This document shows positions 33,547 to 45,339 of a stretch of DNA of 64,000 nucleotides, piece after piece. This stretch comes from Vitellaria paradoxa (lineage: Eukaryota; Streptophyta; Magnoliopsida; Ericales; Sapotaceae). Below the pieces are notes generated by a model, which saw only the letters and a list, made by a program, of their open reading frames with translations, was not told the DNA's origin and searched no databases. Within the stretch, counting starts at the first letter, position 1; every line of letters starts with the position of its first letter. The stretch covers positions 124,001-188,000 of the forward strand of contig JAINTL010000099.1 of assembly GCA_019916065.1 (NCBI GenBank), given 5' to 3'. The position numbers were made by a program, and so were the translations under genes.

Positions 33547-34999
33547 CAATTCCATGTCAAAACTAAAAAAAAAAAAAAAAAATAACAGTACAATTAAGCT
33601 CATCCTAGATTAAGGCCTCAGTAAACTTGTCATCTATCACATGTTCCAATTTCTCATCCATCAACATGTTCCAATCTTTATCCTGTATAGCTGCACACTT
33701 AACAAACTAATCACGACATCATGTGGCAATAATTAAATAATTAAGAAATTTAAATAAAACATTAAAAAAATGAAACAAAATATTCTCCCCCTTAATTAAT
33801 TGACACATTTTAACTATCAAAAAGTTAATTATTCTCCTCCTTAATAAACAAAATTCTTTTTAAGCATTCTCTCCCTTAACTATATCTCCCCCTTAGTTAA
33901 CTAACTTCAAAAATTCTCTTTTCAAAAATTCTTCCCATAAACTATTCTCCCCCTTTTTGACATGAATTGACAAAAAATAAGGTATAACGTGTATTCTTGA
34001 TCGATTCATTCTAAGTTCTATTTTCCCAAACACAAAATGAAACACAGTTTCAAAATTTTGACCATACATAAATAGTAACAAATAAAATTCCAAGAATCAT
34101 ATATCCTACTATTTATGTCATGAGTTGTTCAATGTCATACCAATGGTCAAATGCCTATGCAGTGTGTGAAATGAAGTTTATGTGCAACATGATTAATACT
34201 CTTCACATACTTGCATGAATTTTAAAATTGCTCCTTTTGGACTTAGAATTGAATTGAGTAAGATATGCAGTGTTAGCCCTTTGACTAGTTTCTCCTCAAT
34301 TCATTGTTTTCAACTAAATACCAAGATATGTATCTCTTAAATTGACATCCACCAATATATATATATATATATATATATTATTTTTACTTGGTGGCTTTCA
34401 CACACTTAAGGGTAGGTAGCCTTCTTCCTATATCATCAAACCCAGAGGGTGGTTATTTTGATAACCTGCACATCAATAAGCTAGCTGCACTCTATCCCAT
34501 TGGTAGCCCTTTCCAAGTGATTTTTTTTTTATGTAAACTCAAGAGCAACTAATAGTCCAAAAAGGAGAATTTATTAAACCAATTGAGTGGTGAAAAATAT
34601 TTCTTATGATGCACTAAACTTCGTTCAATTACAATTGGCACACCACTACCATGACATGGAACAATAAAACATAGGATTTAGGTTTATCAAGCAATTCAAA
34701 TTTATGACCACTATGTATATCAACAATTTTAATCTTGTGATTTTGAAGTGTGTATGAGGTAATAGAGCATGCAAGAATATCACAAAGAATAACATTGCAC
34801 CAAAAATATTTTTATTATCTTAAAGAAAATAAAAAAAAAATCTACATGATTTCATAGAACTAGGTAAGAATATAACAATAACGCATAGCCTACTTCATGA
34901 AACAATTTGCCTCTATATATCAAGGCTCACCTCTTCAACATTCTTAGGGGTGTGAGTGACATAGAGATCACTTTTCCTAACCCAAACAGTTCTTATTTT
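33547..34999 (-). other. non-coding tail of gag-only element
   Basis: No coding capacity. It has a (TA)n run at about 34350-34379. The part 34200-34700 is related to 1380-2010 in the element at the left edge. Several CTCCCCCTTA-like motifs (33787, 33886, 33948) are further purine tracts on the minus strand. Confidence 0.65.
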
Positions 35000-36930
35000 T
35001 GGAAAAACATTTTGAGTCTTGGGATTGCTGGGTTTTGGACCAATGGGTTTTGAAAAATTTTTTTTTATGTTTTTCCTCACTTGCCAAGTCATGTAAGGTC
35101 TAGAATCAAGATATGACTTTTAAAACCTTAATGAGTTAAACCTATTTGACACTTGAAAATTAGATCTCAAAGAATTTCTAGTGCCAACATAGGATAGGGG
35201 AAGCCCATATAATTTGTGACAATGTGGTCTTATGTGACCAAGTATACCACAATGAAAACATATAGGAACAAACTTACATTGCAAATTAGGGGGCGTACCT
35301 TTGGATTTCTAAAAATAGACTCTTGACTGATTACCTATCTTGGGTTAAGGAGCTTTAATTGTTTTTGGAGCAGTTGTCTTTGAGGATTGAAATCGAATCA
35401 GCTTAGGTTTTTCTTGCTTACTTGGGGTAGTTTTAACTTCAAGATTGACCACCTGCGTGCCGGTGTAGCCAAGTCCTCTTTTGTCACGTGAGCTCCTTTG
35501 CATCCCCAGTATGTCATCAAGTTGGAAAGATGCAGTATTCATTTCGGATTGCACGGTTTGCAGCTTTGCCTGGGCAACTTTCAATTCATTATCTTTTTGA
35601 TCCAATTTAGTCTTGAAGGCTGTTATCAATTCATCTTGAGTTTTCTTGCTTACTTCAAGACTGTCATATTTTTCTTGCAATTCCTCCAGGGCAATTTTCA
35701 AACTGTCTCTCTCTCTTTTCAACACTTTATTCTTCACCGTCAATTTTTCGTTTTGCTCATGGAGTTTGCGGCAATCTTGATATAACTGTTCATACGCCTC
35801 TTCAACATCTACTTGCTCATCTGAATTTTCTTCAACTTCACTTTCGGAGGATTCTTCTTCCTTATGCGTAGAGGAGGATGACTCTACTGAATTTGATGGG
35901 GCACTTAGTCTAACCATGAATGCAGTATAATTTTTTGGAAAATCTTCTGAAGATGAGGAGGTACTCGACGGATCATATGAATCATCAAGGGTTGCATTGA
36001 GAACCTTCTTTTTACTTTTCTTATTTCCATAGTCTGGAGCTATGTGACCATAACCCTGGCACTCATAGCACTTCACGCCCTTATACTTGTTCTCTTTCTT
36101 CTTCTTCTCTGAAGATTTCTCTACTTTGACTTTCTCATTCTTCTTTGTCTTTTCTTCCTTGCTATCCTTCTTTTTGAAGAATTTTCTAATTTTCTTGGTA
36201 TAGATTGCAATTTTTTCAGGAGAAGAGATTGACTCACCATCACTTGAGGAGTCATCTTTTTAACCGATTTTAGGGCAACACCCTTCATCTTCTTCAGTCT
36301 TATCATATTGGCCTCATACGTCTGTAAGGAGCCAACTAAATCTTTTACGCACATTGAATCAACATCCCTAGCCTCTTCAATAGCTGTAACTTTTGCTTGG
36401 AAGGATATAGGTAGGGATCGGAGAATCTTACTTACAATCTTTCGGCTATGAATTTGTTCTCCAAGGTTGAAACTGGTGTTAACAATATTGCTGAGCTTTG
36501 AGTAAAAACTATCAAAGGATTCATCTTCAGACATCTTCAAGTTCTCAAACTCAGAAGTTATTTTCTGCAGTTTGGACTTCTTGATTGTGGAATTTCCTTC
36601 ATAAGTCAATTTAAGAATTTTCTAAGCCTTCTTAGCAATCTCACAACTTGAAATTCTTCTAAACTTATCGGCGGAGACTACACAAAAAATAGAGCTCAGG
36701 GCTTTGTAGTTCCATTTTGCCTTTTCCTGCTCTGCCTTAGTCCACGTATCCATAGGTTTTTCTACCGTTACGTTATCAATAGAATGAGTTGGTTTTACCT
36801 AACCTTTTCTATGGATAGCCAAACATTGACATTCAACGAGAACAAGTGCGCTCTCATGCGAACCTTCCAATAGGTATAGTCGGTCTCGTAAAACCACAGA
36901 TGTCTAGTACTCGAACTGCGTTTTCTAGGA
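35000..36930 (-). pseudogene. SIRE-like gag with two CCHC knuckles
   Basis: Read downwards: a DUF4219-like start (YTYWKVRMRAHLFSLNVNVW, about 36890-36830), then a UBN2-type core (LQKITSEFENLKMSEDESFD and FNLGEQIHSRKIVSKILRSL, 36609-36121), then knuckle 1 CYECQGYGHIAPDYG (final Cys replaced) at about 36070. A long acidic and coiled-coil region follows (36000-35600), then knuckle 2 CFHCGILGHIRPHC near 35270-35220. A few stops and frameshifts break it (e.g. near 36785, 36625, 36115 and 35345), so it is a recent pseudogene or nearly so. Confidence 0.85.
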
Positions 36931-36979
36931 AGATTTATCAGCAAATAACAGGATCACGTTTTATTCTCAAAAACAAACC

Positions 36980-36992
36980 CACTCTGATACCA
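36980..36992 (-). promoter_or_regulatory. primer binding site
   Basis: Minus strand TTGGTATCAGAGTGGG, two bases after the 5' LTR end TTTTCA. It matches the initiator-Met tRNA PBS (TGGTATCAGAGC) except at its end. Confidence 0.85.
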
Positions 36993-36994
36993 AT

Positions 36995-37806
36995 TGAAAA
37001 TACATAATTTGCTGGTAAAGATCCAAATCAATCAACTACAATCACAGAATAATAGAAGGAGAGATAAACAAAACGAGGAAACCCACAAAGGGAAACCTCA
37101 AACAAAACTTTCACCAAAATCAAATGTTGGTTACAAACTCAACCACTCGATAGATCGACTCAACGACTCTATACTCTGTTGATGTTTGCTTGACTCCTCG
37201 ATCTACCAACTCCTTTAGCGAAAGCCTTTTAACTCCTCAAAGGCACGATACTGACTCCTCAGTAGCTTTGCTAAATCCTCAGCGTTCACAAACCTCGAAC
37301 TTGAACTCATTCGGATTGAACACAAAACATGTTGGCTAAGTAATTGAGAGAATAATTGAACTTTTAGGCTTCCAATATCATGTGTATTCTCTCTTGCTAT
37401 CACCCTGAAAACCACCAAAAGATATATATAGAGAAAACTAAGGCGGCTAGGATTCGAAATAGGCTGAGAGTAGAACCTCGCGGGAAGGGCACACCCGCGG
37501 TCTTCCTACAACCTTCCCACGGCCTTTCCAAGATCAGAGCGGGCTTCCCACATGGCTTATTCTCCAAGTCAAGCTCTCAGGATTTTCTCACTCCTAACCG
37601 TAGCCTTCCTGCGAGCTTCCTGCATAAATCAATTCTAACATTTGTTTGACTTCTTCAGGACTTCCAGCCATCATGGAAACAGTTTCTCTAAGGCCTTTTA
37701 GAATTCTATTCGACTTAAGACTCTAGTGCCTTAGCCTACACTAAGTCTAAAGTACAAACATTTCTCTTGATCATGGATTTGTAATTTACAATATTTGGTC
37801 TTAACA
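36995..37806 (-). repeat. 5' LTR of gag-only SIRE-like element
   Basis: 812 bp, TGAAAATACA to GTCTTAACA on the + strand. It is very similar to 32804-33532 apart from the deletion in the latter. Confidence 0.92.
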
Positions 37807-37937
37807 ACCTTCATTATCAGTACCAACACATTTTAACTTTCTACTTGTTTCCCTTTCCACATGGGCATAAAAAATCTAAAAGATGTCCAGCAATTCATCA
37901 TTTTTCATTAATATAAATGCCCACACCTTTATGAAAT
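37807..37937 (-). pseudogene. copia integrase fragment (continues 32803)
   Basis: Minus strand frame reads KVWAFILMKNDELLDIF, YAHVERETSRKLKCVGTDNE, the integrase core ahead of the DNGGEY motif. It joins with 32803 across the inserted element to give TDNEGEYRT. It ends abruptly at 37937, where CACTATAAG begins. Confidence 0.85.
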
Positions 37938-38600
37938 CACTATAAGAAATCAGATTATAGGCGAGGAAAGTTTTTGTGAGGAAGTTATTTTCCTTGCTAA
38001 TAACACATTTTTAGCAAGGAAAACTTGAGTTCCTTGCTAAATATTCTAGAACTTTTGGCGAGGAACATTTTCCTCACTAAAAGTGTTATTTAGCGACAAA
38101 AATTTAACTTCCTCACTTAGAGTAAATAAAATATGACGTCATTCGATTTGGAGGGGGAAATGGTACATAGCTTTAGGCGAGGAAATAATTTCCTTGCTAA
38201 AAAATGTGGTAATAGGTGAGAAGATATTTTCCTTGCTAAAGTAAATAAAACCTGGCGCTATTGAAAAATAGTATACTACTTCTAGCGCCATTCCATTTGG
38301 AGGGGGAGGCAAAATGGTACATCGCTTTAGGCGAGGAAATTATCTCCTTGCTAAAAGATGTGGCTTTAGGCAAGGAGATAATTTCCTCGCTAAAAGCATT
38401 ATTTGGTGACAAAAATAGACTTTCTCACCTCTAGTAAATAAAATCTAGCACCATTCTATTTTGAATGGGGAGGGAAAAAGGTATGCCACTTTAGGTGAGA
38501 AAATAATTTCATCGCTAAAAGATGTGGCTTTAGGCGAGGAGATAATTTCCTCGCTAAAAACATTATTAACGTTGAAATTATAATTTCCTCATCTATAGTG
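37938..38600 (+). repeat. CACTA terminus with subterminal repeats
   Basis: Many copies, in both orientations, of TTTAGGCGAGGAAATAATTT and TTTCCTYGCTAAA. On top is a longer repeat of about 150-170 bp (CATTTGGAGGGGG...ATGGTACAT...TTTAGGCGAGG, near 38140, 38289 and 38457). Such arrays are transposase-binding regions in CACTA elements. Confidence 0.8.
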
Positions 38601-41600
38601 CAATGCATGGAGTTGTATAATAATTTTTATCAATAAAAATAAAATTTTAAATATATTATAATATATTTTAATAAAATTATATAATTTCAAATGATAGTTA
38701 ATGAACTATTTTTTTATATTTATATTTTTTGTTTATTTTAATTTTAGTCTATATAATAAGGAAACTCATGTTTTAAATTTTGGATAATTTCAAACGTTGG
38801 ATTTGTTCAACAACCAAGATTATTTCTTTTGCTCTCCAAAGTTTATTTTTCTTTGTTCCATATTGCTAGAGGCCTAAAACTTCACTTTTTTTTTTTGCAT
38901 ATATATATATATATATATAACTACTATAATGGTGGTTTAATAGATGTGAATGAATTTATGGGTTCCTAGAAAGTACCCACCTACTTATAAGTTCAATATA
39001 TTTGTAAAATTATCATATTCCAAATACATTAGAGATTGAATTAAAAATATAAATAAAAAATACTTAAATAATAATTAGGCTATTTCATTCATAATAGCAA
39101 TTCTTAGTATATCTAAAATTTAAAAATACAAGGAAAACTAAAATATTAATTAGGATCGAGAGTAGTTATTTTTCAAAATTTTTATTTTAAATTAAATAAG
39201 TCACAATAAGTATATTTCTAATGGCTAAGATGACATTTCTATTAAAAATTGTATAAATATCTTGGCCTATTTTGATCAGCAATTTTTATTTTTACGTATT
39301 GTTTTTATAAATTTTTCATGTAGATTTATTCTACAAATTTACATTTGAGTTTTTCATTGGCCAACTTTGTTTTTGTACCTTTAAGAACAGGCACTTACTA
39401 GTTAGTAGATAGAGTCAATTAAAATCAGTTTTTTATACAAGTATTAGAGATTTTTGTTTCATCAAATCTTGATCCGACCTTATTCTAAAAATTAAGCTCG
39501 ACACTACTAATAAATATTAAATTTCAAACCTACTTAATTGATCTGATCTTTTTTATTTTAAAAAGTTTGTCAATTTTAATATAATTTTTTATTTTTTTAA
39601 TTATTGATTTGTATTGCAAAATTAACTTAAACTAAAATATTATTAAAATAAAATTTCTACAAGTTTTATAAAAATAACTCAAACTAAGAAATTACTTTTA
39701 TTAGTTATACATTGTAATTTATCGAATTAACTCAAATACAAAGTACCACTACTCAAATTTTTAAAAATATTAAGAATTTTTATAAAAGAAATAACTTATT
39801 TATTATTAATTATTTGCATTTTGAATTTAATTCTATTTTTTATTTTCATTTTAATTTAATTACTAATATATTTAAAAGAATTAAGCATTATTAAAAGTAA
39901 TTCTTTTTTTTTTTAAGTTTAACAAACTCACAATGTTCCTTTTCTCCAGTAGCAATCCCTTTTCTCTGCCACTATCACTGCTGTTATTTCTTGCCACCGC
40001 TGATCTGCCTTCTCTTTCTGTCTCCCACCCTCCCTAAATCATCTCTCCCTTGCATCCTTATGGCCGCTCTTTGCTTGTTGCCATTGGCTATTGTCACCGT
40101 TTGCCTCGCCTTTGGTGACCCTCTCGTTGTTGCTCGCTCTCACTACCTCGTTGTAAGTACAGTTTCATTTAATTTTAGTTGGGGCTTTCTGCTAGTTAGG
40201 GTTTTCGGATTGTATATTCTCAGATTTTATTTGTATAGATTCTTTGAAGTATAATATAGAAATGCTTAGAAGTGTGCTTTGGGCTTTGAATAAAACTAAC
40301 TCACAATAGTAAATATATGCGCATATGTACATGTGCCTAGAAATCTGCTATTAAATTGATTTTAGTGATTTAATAAATCATTTCTTTGGCTTTTCTTTAT
40401 TTATTTTGTCCACTTCTTGTGTGGGTCTGTGGGCATCTTGATGTCCTCACATGTTGGAGACAGAAGATCAGAGCCCTCTTTTCTCATATCTCCAAAAATA
40501 TTCCTTTTTTTTGTATTTTTTGTATTTCTTTTTGGGTTCCAAGTCTTAAACAAACCTACCTCAGTTTAAAGCTAGCTAGCTATTAACTTAGCAACAAATC
40601 TGTTATTGTACTCTTGTTATCCAATTCCACAATGTGAAAATCAAGCCTCATAAAAATTTTCATTTGAAAAGATGAATTGGAAATCTTTCCTTCATGTGGT
40701 CTAATGAATGTTGTATTGAGCTTGTGTAATTGTTTCATGCTAACTTGCTCCCTTTTTATTGCTTATGACTTCATATTTTGTGGGCAATGGCATGTTATGA
40801 TCTTTCTGTGTCAATGTTATCAATCATTCGGTATCAATTTGCAATTTTTTTATGTTTAGCCTTTTAGCTTTAGGTGTCATGCATTCTTATGTTTCTATAT
40901 GGAAGATGCCTCTCTCCTCATCAAGTTTTAGAGTACTGGTATTTTTTAGTTTCTTGATGTCATCCCTTGGAATTTTTGAGTTACTTATCTTTGTACTTTT
41001 AAAATATTTGCCATCCATTGTTGATATTTTTTCCTCTTCTCTTATCACGTTTGATAGGATATGATGTTTTGAACTCATAAAATTGTGATTTCACCTGTTT
41101 TGGAAATTCTAAATATAGTGGTAATAAATAACATGGTTTTTTTTATTTTTTTATTTTTAAGTATGGACTTGTATCCTTGGGAATTGATTGGGTCTTTTTT
41201 AATTGAATTTGGGTCCTGATCTTGCCAATTACGATTTTTATAATTACAGTCCATATTGGCCTTCGCTTTTTAATAGTAGCTTTCATGATTTATATTGGCC
41301 TTTGCTAAATTGGTTGTATGCCTTTCTTTTGGAGAGGTAGTTCTAAATCATTTTTGGCTTTTTGCAATTAGAAGTTTGAGAATGTGTGTTGATGATGGTT
41401 GAAACTTGCAGTTGTGCATATATATTTACATATTTCTCCGACTCTGAAGTTTTAACAGCTCTCACATGGAGTAGTAGCCCATATGGGGAGTTCATATTTG
41501 TAGCTCTTGGGATTATATGTACATATCTGTGGCTCTTGGATTAATCTCATTAAAGGTCAGCAGTAACCTTTAATTGCTTCAAGTCAATGGTGGCTGCTGA

Positions 41601-41738
41601 TAGCCGTCCACTTTAGAGGATGCCAAAAAAGTTAAATAGAGCCTTCCAAGTTTATCTCAAACAATACCAGTTCATGTGATAACCTTACATCTTGTCTACC
41701 TGCCTAGCTAGTTAAGCTAGCTTTTTTTTTTTTCCCCC
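38601..41738 (+). other. non-coding 5' part of CACTA element
   Basis: 38600-39900 is AT-rich with no recognised gene. At 39940-40155 a C-rich exon-like stretch ends CTCGTT|GTAAGTACAG, possibly an untranslated first exon of the transposase transcript or a piece of a captured gene. 40156-41738 is T-rich and intron-like. I recognise no protein. Confidence 0.4.
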
Positions 41739-43059
41739 ATTTTTTTTTTTTTGGAAAAGCAAATAATGCTAGTGCAATTGATTTGTCAACAAAATCAACA
41801 CTTTCAAATGGTTATTGGTTTCAAACAGCCCAATAAGATACAAAACCAAATTTGAACACCTCACATTACATTTCCATGATTCCTAATCGTTGGCTCCATC
41901 CCAAATTTGCTAATTGCAGTTTCAGATTCAATACACTTTCCTAACCTCAGAGCTTGGCAACTTGCTTTTCTTTGGCCTTCTGAATCTTCAAAACCTTCTT
42001 CACAATATTTTGTTCTTCGACTAAAAAGGCTCTAATAATCCCTCAAAAGCAACCCAAAAACAAGTCTTAAAAATCCATTCATGAGCTAATCTAGATCTCT
42101 TGTACTCAGCAGGTCTCAAGTGTGGAATTTGGAGGATAAATATCAATTCCTAAGTTGTAGTGCCGATAATGAAACTAGATAATGCTAGAAACTCCACAAA
42201 GAAAGTCCAGCTCAACACCCCAAGAAATTGAAACTCAGAACATGACATTAAAGGGAAGACACAGTGATTAGCTCATTCCTTCATAAATAAAATCTTAATT
42301 GAGAAACTTGTTAGTCTATTGATAGAAATCATTTTCTACATTTCCCTGACGTTATAATTTGGTTTCAAGCTTATGCTTTCCAACCATTTGAATTATGCCA
42401 ATTTCGATTCCTTTGCATTTACCAATATGCAGAGCAATTAGAAGTCATGTAGAATCTAATTTCAGGAGAAAAAAAAAAAAAAGAACATTATATAGAATCC
42501 AAAATATCTCATTTGATGCTAAGATACCAGAATTTCGTCAGTTCTCTCTCTTCAACAATTCAGGCTATTGACTTTTCACTCTAATAACCTTTAAATTGCC
42601 AAATTATGTCACGTGAGAACTACTACAGTATGATATGTTTGGAATCTTGGGATTTATGAACAGAAAAGAAAACGAAAATAAAATCCTTTTCCCGAGTAAC
42701 CCAAAACTGATATCTATTTTTCTTTTTTTTTTTTTTTTTTTTTTTGGGACAAATACCTATCCATTATCTTTCCTTTTGCTCACCAAAAACATAGCATAAG
42801 GGAAAGGAAATGCCTCTATTCACTTGATAAATAGTAAACAACAATAGAATGAAATGCTCATCTACTGTTAAAAAGCTTAAAAGATTGAAACTGAACTTGC
42901 CCCTTAGATTCCTTTCCCAATTACTGGGCACTTGGGACCACTTGCCCTCTTCTTGGTGCTCTGATACACCAACTTCCTGCCAGGAGTTTTGACGATTCTG
43001 TGCTAGTTGGATTTGGTGTCATAGCTAAGCTGCTTGCGGCACGTGAGGCATTGCACCAT
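41739..43059 (-). pseudogene. RPL34: ribosomal protein eL34 pseudogene inside CACTA
   Basis: Minus strand, start ATG at 43059: MVQCLTCRKQLSYDTKSN, stop, [32 protein letters not shown], then CAA mutated to TAA, ending at about 42901 with GGG|GCAAGT (donor GT changed to GC). After about 770 bp the gene resumes at 42128 with IPHLRPAEYKRSRL and, after an altered stretch, IIRAFLVEEQNIVKKVLKIQ and KAKEKQVAKL, with a TGA at 41947. About 200 bases of 3'UTR-like sequence follow, ending in two A runs near 41753-41721. The match to the eukaryotic 60S protein eL34 (about 120 aa) is strong. It is opposite in direction to the transposase and cannot be functional. Confidence 0.87.
42129..42900 (-). other. 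intron-like segment within the eL34 pseudogene
   Basis: Bounded by GCAAGT (donor-like, GT to GC) and a CTCCAA end in place of an AG acceptor. It sits exactly between the IQG and IPHL codons. No coding sequence; a (T)n run lies at about 42723-42745. It could be the original intron or, less likely, a later insertion. Confidence 0.6.
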
Positions 43060-43758
43060 CTTCGACCACCTCCATCTCTGCTTCTCTCAATGTACCTATA
43101 TTTATATTTATGCATGTAATTTCAATTCACTCTTAATGTACACCTAAATGAACCTTTAGGAAAATTGTTATCCTTTTGGGGAGGACTTTTATAAGATAGA
43201 TATTTTGAATGAATAATTTTGCTCACACATGTATAACTTTACGAGTGAATCTATGGTTTTGATAAATATACCTACAGCAATTAGCATTAAGATGGTAATT
43301 GGAACGCAAATTGTATCCATTGAGCAAAATATAGGTTTAAGGATTTGTTTTTGCAACTATAAGGTACCAAAGGCAAGCATAGCATCATTACCAGCTAATA
43401 ATTTTTCTTTTTATAAGTTGTACTGAAGCAATATTGACTATGATAATACTAATAGAAAAACAGCATATCAAAGGGAATTGTTCTTTCATCTTCTGGATTT
43501 GTGTACCAAAATTAATTACTACATGTCATAAACTTGTAATCATTTTTAGCTATTTTCTATTTGATGGATATTGCATTGCGCACTTTGTTGAGATACAGTT
43601 ATTTATGAAGAACTATCTTTTGACTCATAGGGAATATATTGGTCCCTCACGGCTTTTTGATGTTAACCAACTTTACTTTATTCTTAATTTTCTCAAAATT
43701 TCTTGTTATGATGTTACTAATGATTTTTTTTTTTAAATTTTGGACTAGGTAAGTAAAT
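43060..43758 (+). other. spacer between eL34 pseudogene and transposase
   Basis: AT-rich and non-coding. It ends with a T run and GGACTAGGTAAGTAA just before the transposase ATG. Confidence 0.4.
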
Positions 43759-44292
43759 ATGGATAAAAGTTGGATAAATGAATAGCATGGATTCGGCAAT
43801 AAGTACATCTATAAGGTTAGGTCATTTTTACAATTTGCACGTGATCATCTTCCTAATAGCTTTACAATTAGATGCCTATGTCAGAAATGTCGCAACCTAG
43901 GGAAATTAATGAGTTTGTGGGTAGTTGAGAATCACCTGTACATGAATGGAATGATGGACACTTACGTAAAATGAGTACACCACGGAGAAAAAATAGGTGA
44001 TGATGATGTTAACGATGATCGGTCTATTAATAATGAGAGAATGATATTTAAAGAAAAAGAAGAAGAAGAAGAAGATGACAATGTCATTGGAGCAATGCAT
44101 GACATCCACCAAGGAACATTTATGGACATGTAAATTTGTGAGGCTTATTCCAATCAAATGCCTAATGAAGACATTTTTGGGTGATTTGTTTAGAGAAGCA
44201 CAACATGAACTATATCCTGATTGTACCAAGTTCTCAACACTTTTATTTGTTATTATGCTACTACGTTTAAATGTGTTGAATCAATGGAGCAT
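43759..44292 (+). pseudogene. TNP2-type CACTA transposase, N-terminal block
   Basis: ATG at 43759: MDKSWINE, stop, then YKVRSFLQFARDHLPNSFTI and CLCQKCRN, the Transpos_assoc zinc-binding N-terminus of plant TNP2 proteins. An acidic stretch follows (MIFKEKEEEEEDDN), then a frameshift near 44165, then FREAQHELYPDCTKFSTLLF and RLNVLNQWS. The frame is cut at codon S (AGC|AT) by the 12.67-kb LTR and resumes at 56968. Confidence 0.85.
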
Positions 44293-45339
44293 TGTCGCGA
44301 TTGAATTCGCATGCCGAGGTCGATGTGTGTGGGTCATAAGCCTTTATTATGACATGATGCATCCGAAATTGTCCAAATAATAAAATATGTTTCGTTTTGA
44401 AACAAGGTTGTGATTATAGAGACTAGGAGTCGCCACCCAATACTTTCAAAATGGGTATGTCGAGAAACTTGAGTTTTAATTCAAAGTTTAAAAGTTTTTT
44501 GATTATGTTTTTGAAAGATGTGATGAAACGCCCTATTTTAGTGACTCTCGACTAGTCTATGCAATTAGAGATAGTGGGTCCGGGATTTGGCTATGCACGA
44601 AAACAGTTACACCTAGATACCTAGGGATATCTAGAGTCTCTTTCCACTTTTTACAGTCGTAATCTCTTAATATAATACTCTGATTTATAATGATCAACGC
44701 ATATAACCTAAAATGCATATGATGTATGAATGTTAAGCTATCAAGCCTAACTCATGTGTGCATGTGTAGTGAGATGTCTTACATATGTATGAGTATGCGT
44801 GTGCTAAGAATGAAGTGTGTATTGAAAAGTGATCTACGATGACTGATGTGACCAAACTCAAGCTATGTGCTTGAGTTGCCTATGTACCCTGAGAAGGGAT
44901 CAGGTTGACATAGTTCAAGCCTAAGGTGGTCCGAACTATGTGTTAGATGTGTGAACTGGTATGCAAAAGGCAAAAGCCTAACTCTAAGTCTAAGTTAGCA
45001 CTTCGCATAGATGGTTCATAAAGTTCGATTCATAAAGATCGAAGAGACCGCACTCAAGCTATCTGCTCGAGCTACCTATGTACCCTTCTAAAGGATTAGG
45101 TTAATGTAGCTCTAGGACAGTGTCTAATGCAATGTGATGTGCAAATGTAAATGAGAAGATGATCGATAGGGTCAGTGTTGTATACAAGATCAGTGTGAAG
45201 GAGCTTCATTCCTGAGATGGAATGAGGGAAAGAAAGAGCCTAGTTCTGTGTACGGATTAGGAGTAATCGTCTTTGACTGTCAGAGCCTGGCTCCAAGACT
45301 GAAATGAAAGTTAGTGTCTTGCACATAACTTAGAAAGAG

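Larger units (their letters stand above)
32804..37806 (-). mobile_element. SIRE-like non-autonomous element, gag only, both LTRs
   Basis: The perfect 5-bp TSD ACCTT lies at 32799-32803 and 37807-37811. 5' LTR 36995-37806, PBS at about 36980-36992, gag 35000-36930, a non-coding tail, a purine tract and 3' LTR 32804-33532. No protease, integrase, RT or RNase H is visible between gag and the tail that corresponds to the post-pol region of the element at 1-5011. At 5.0 kb it is far shorter than full SIRE-type elements, so an internal deletion is inferred. It would need enzymes from relatives to move. Confidence 0.93.
29910..37937 (-). mobile_element. TNT1-like copia element, 5' part missing, twice interrupted
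   Basis: The 3' LTR (29910-30278), purine tract, RNase H, RT and integrase are read on the minus strand. The integrase is split by the element 32804-37806; after removal, its TDNEGEY motif spans the joint. The copia sequence stops at 37937, exactly at the CACTA terminus, so its gag and 5' LTR are either deleted or lie beyond the CACTA element's far end outside the window. It lies about 450 bp downstream of the ankyrin gene stop, in opposite orientation. Frames are heavily broken. Confidence 0.87.

Noticed and set aside
38591..38600. ATCTATAGTG as the second terminus of a short (663-bp) CACTA MITE starting at 37938
   Set aside because: The flanks (AAT left, CAA right) do not match, and the copia integrase does not resume after it, so it is more likely just part of the subterminal repeats.
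42921..43115. 64-codon minus-strand ORF with Arg/Ser-rich sequence
   Set aside because: It is an out-of-frame reading of the eL34 pseudogene block; the eL34 frame is the meaningful one.
44420..44440. TGGCGACTCC (minus strand) as an internal primer binding site implying an LTR boundary at 44437
   Set aside because: The TSD places the element end at 44293 and no second LTR or internal coding region exists, so I kept the solo-LTR reading; the motif is noted only as a hint of a Tat/Ogre-type family.
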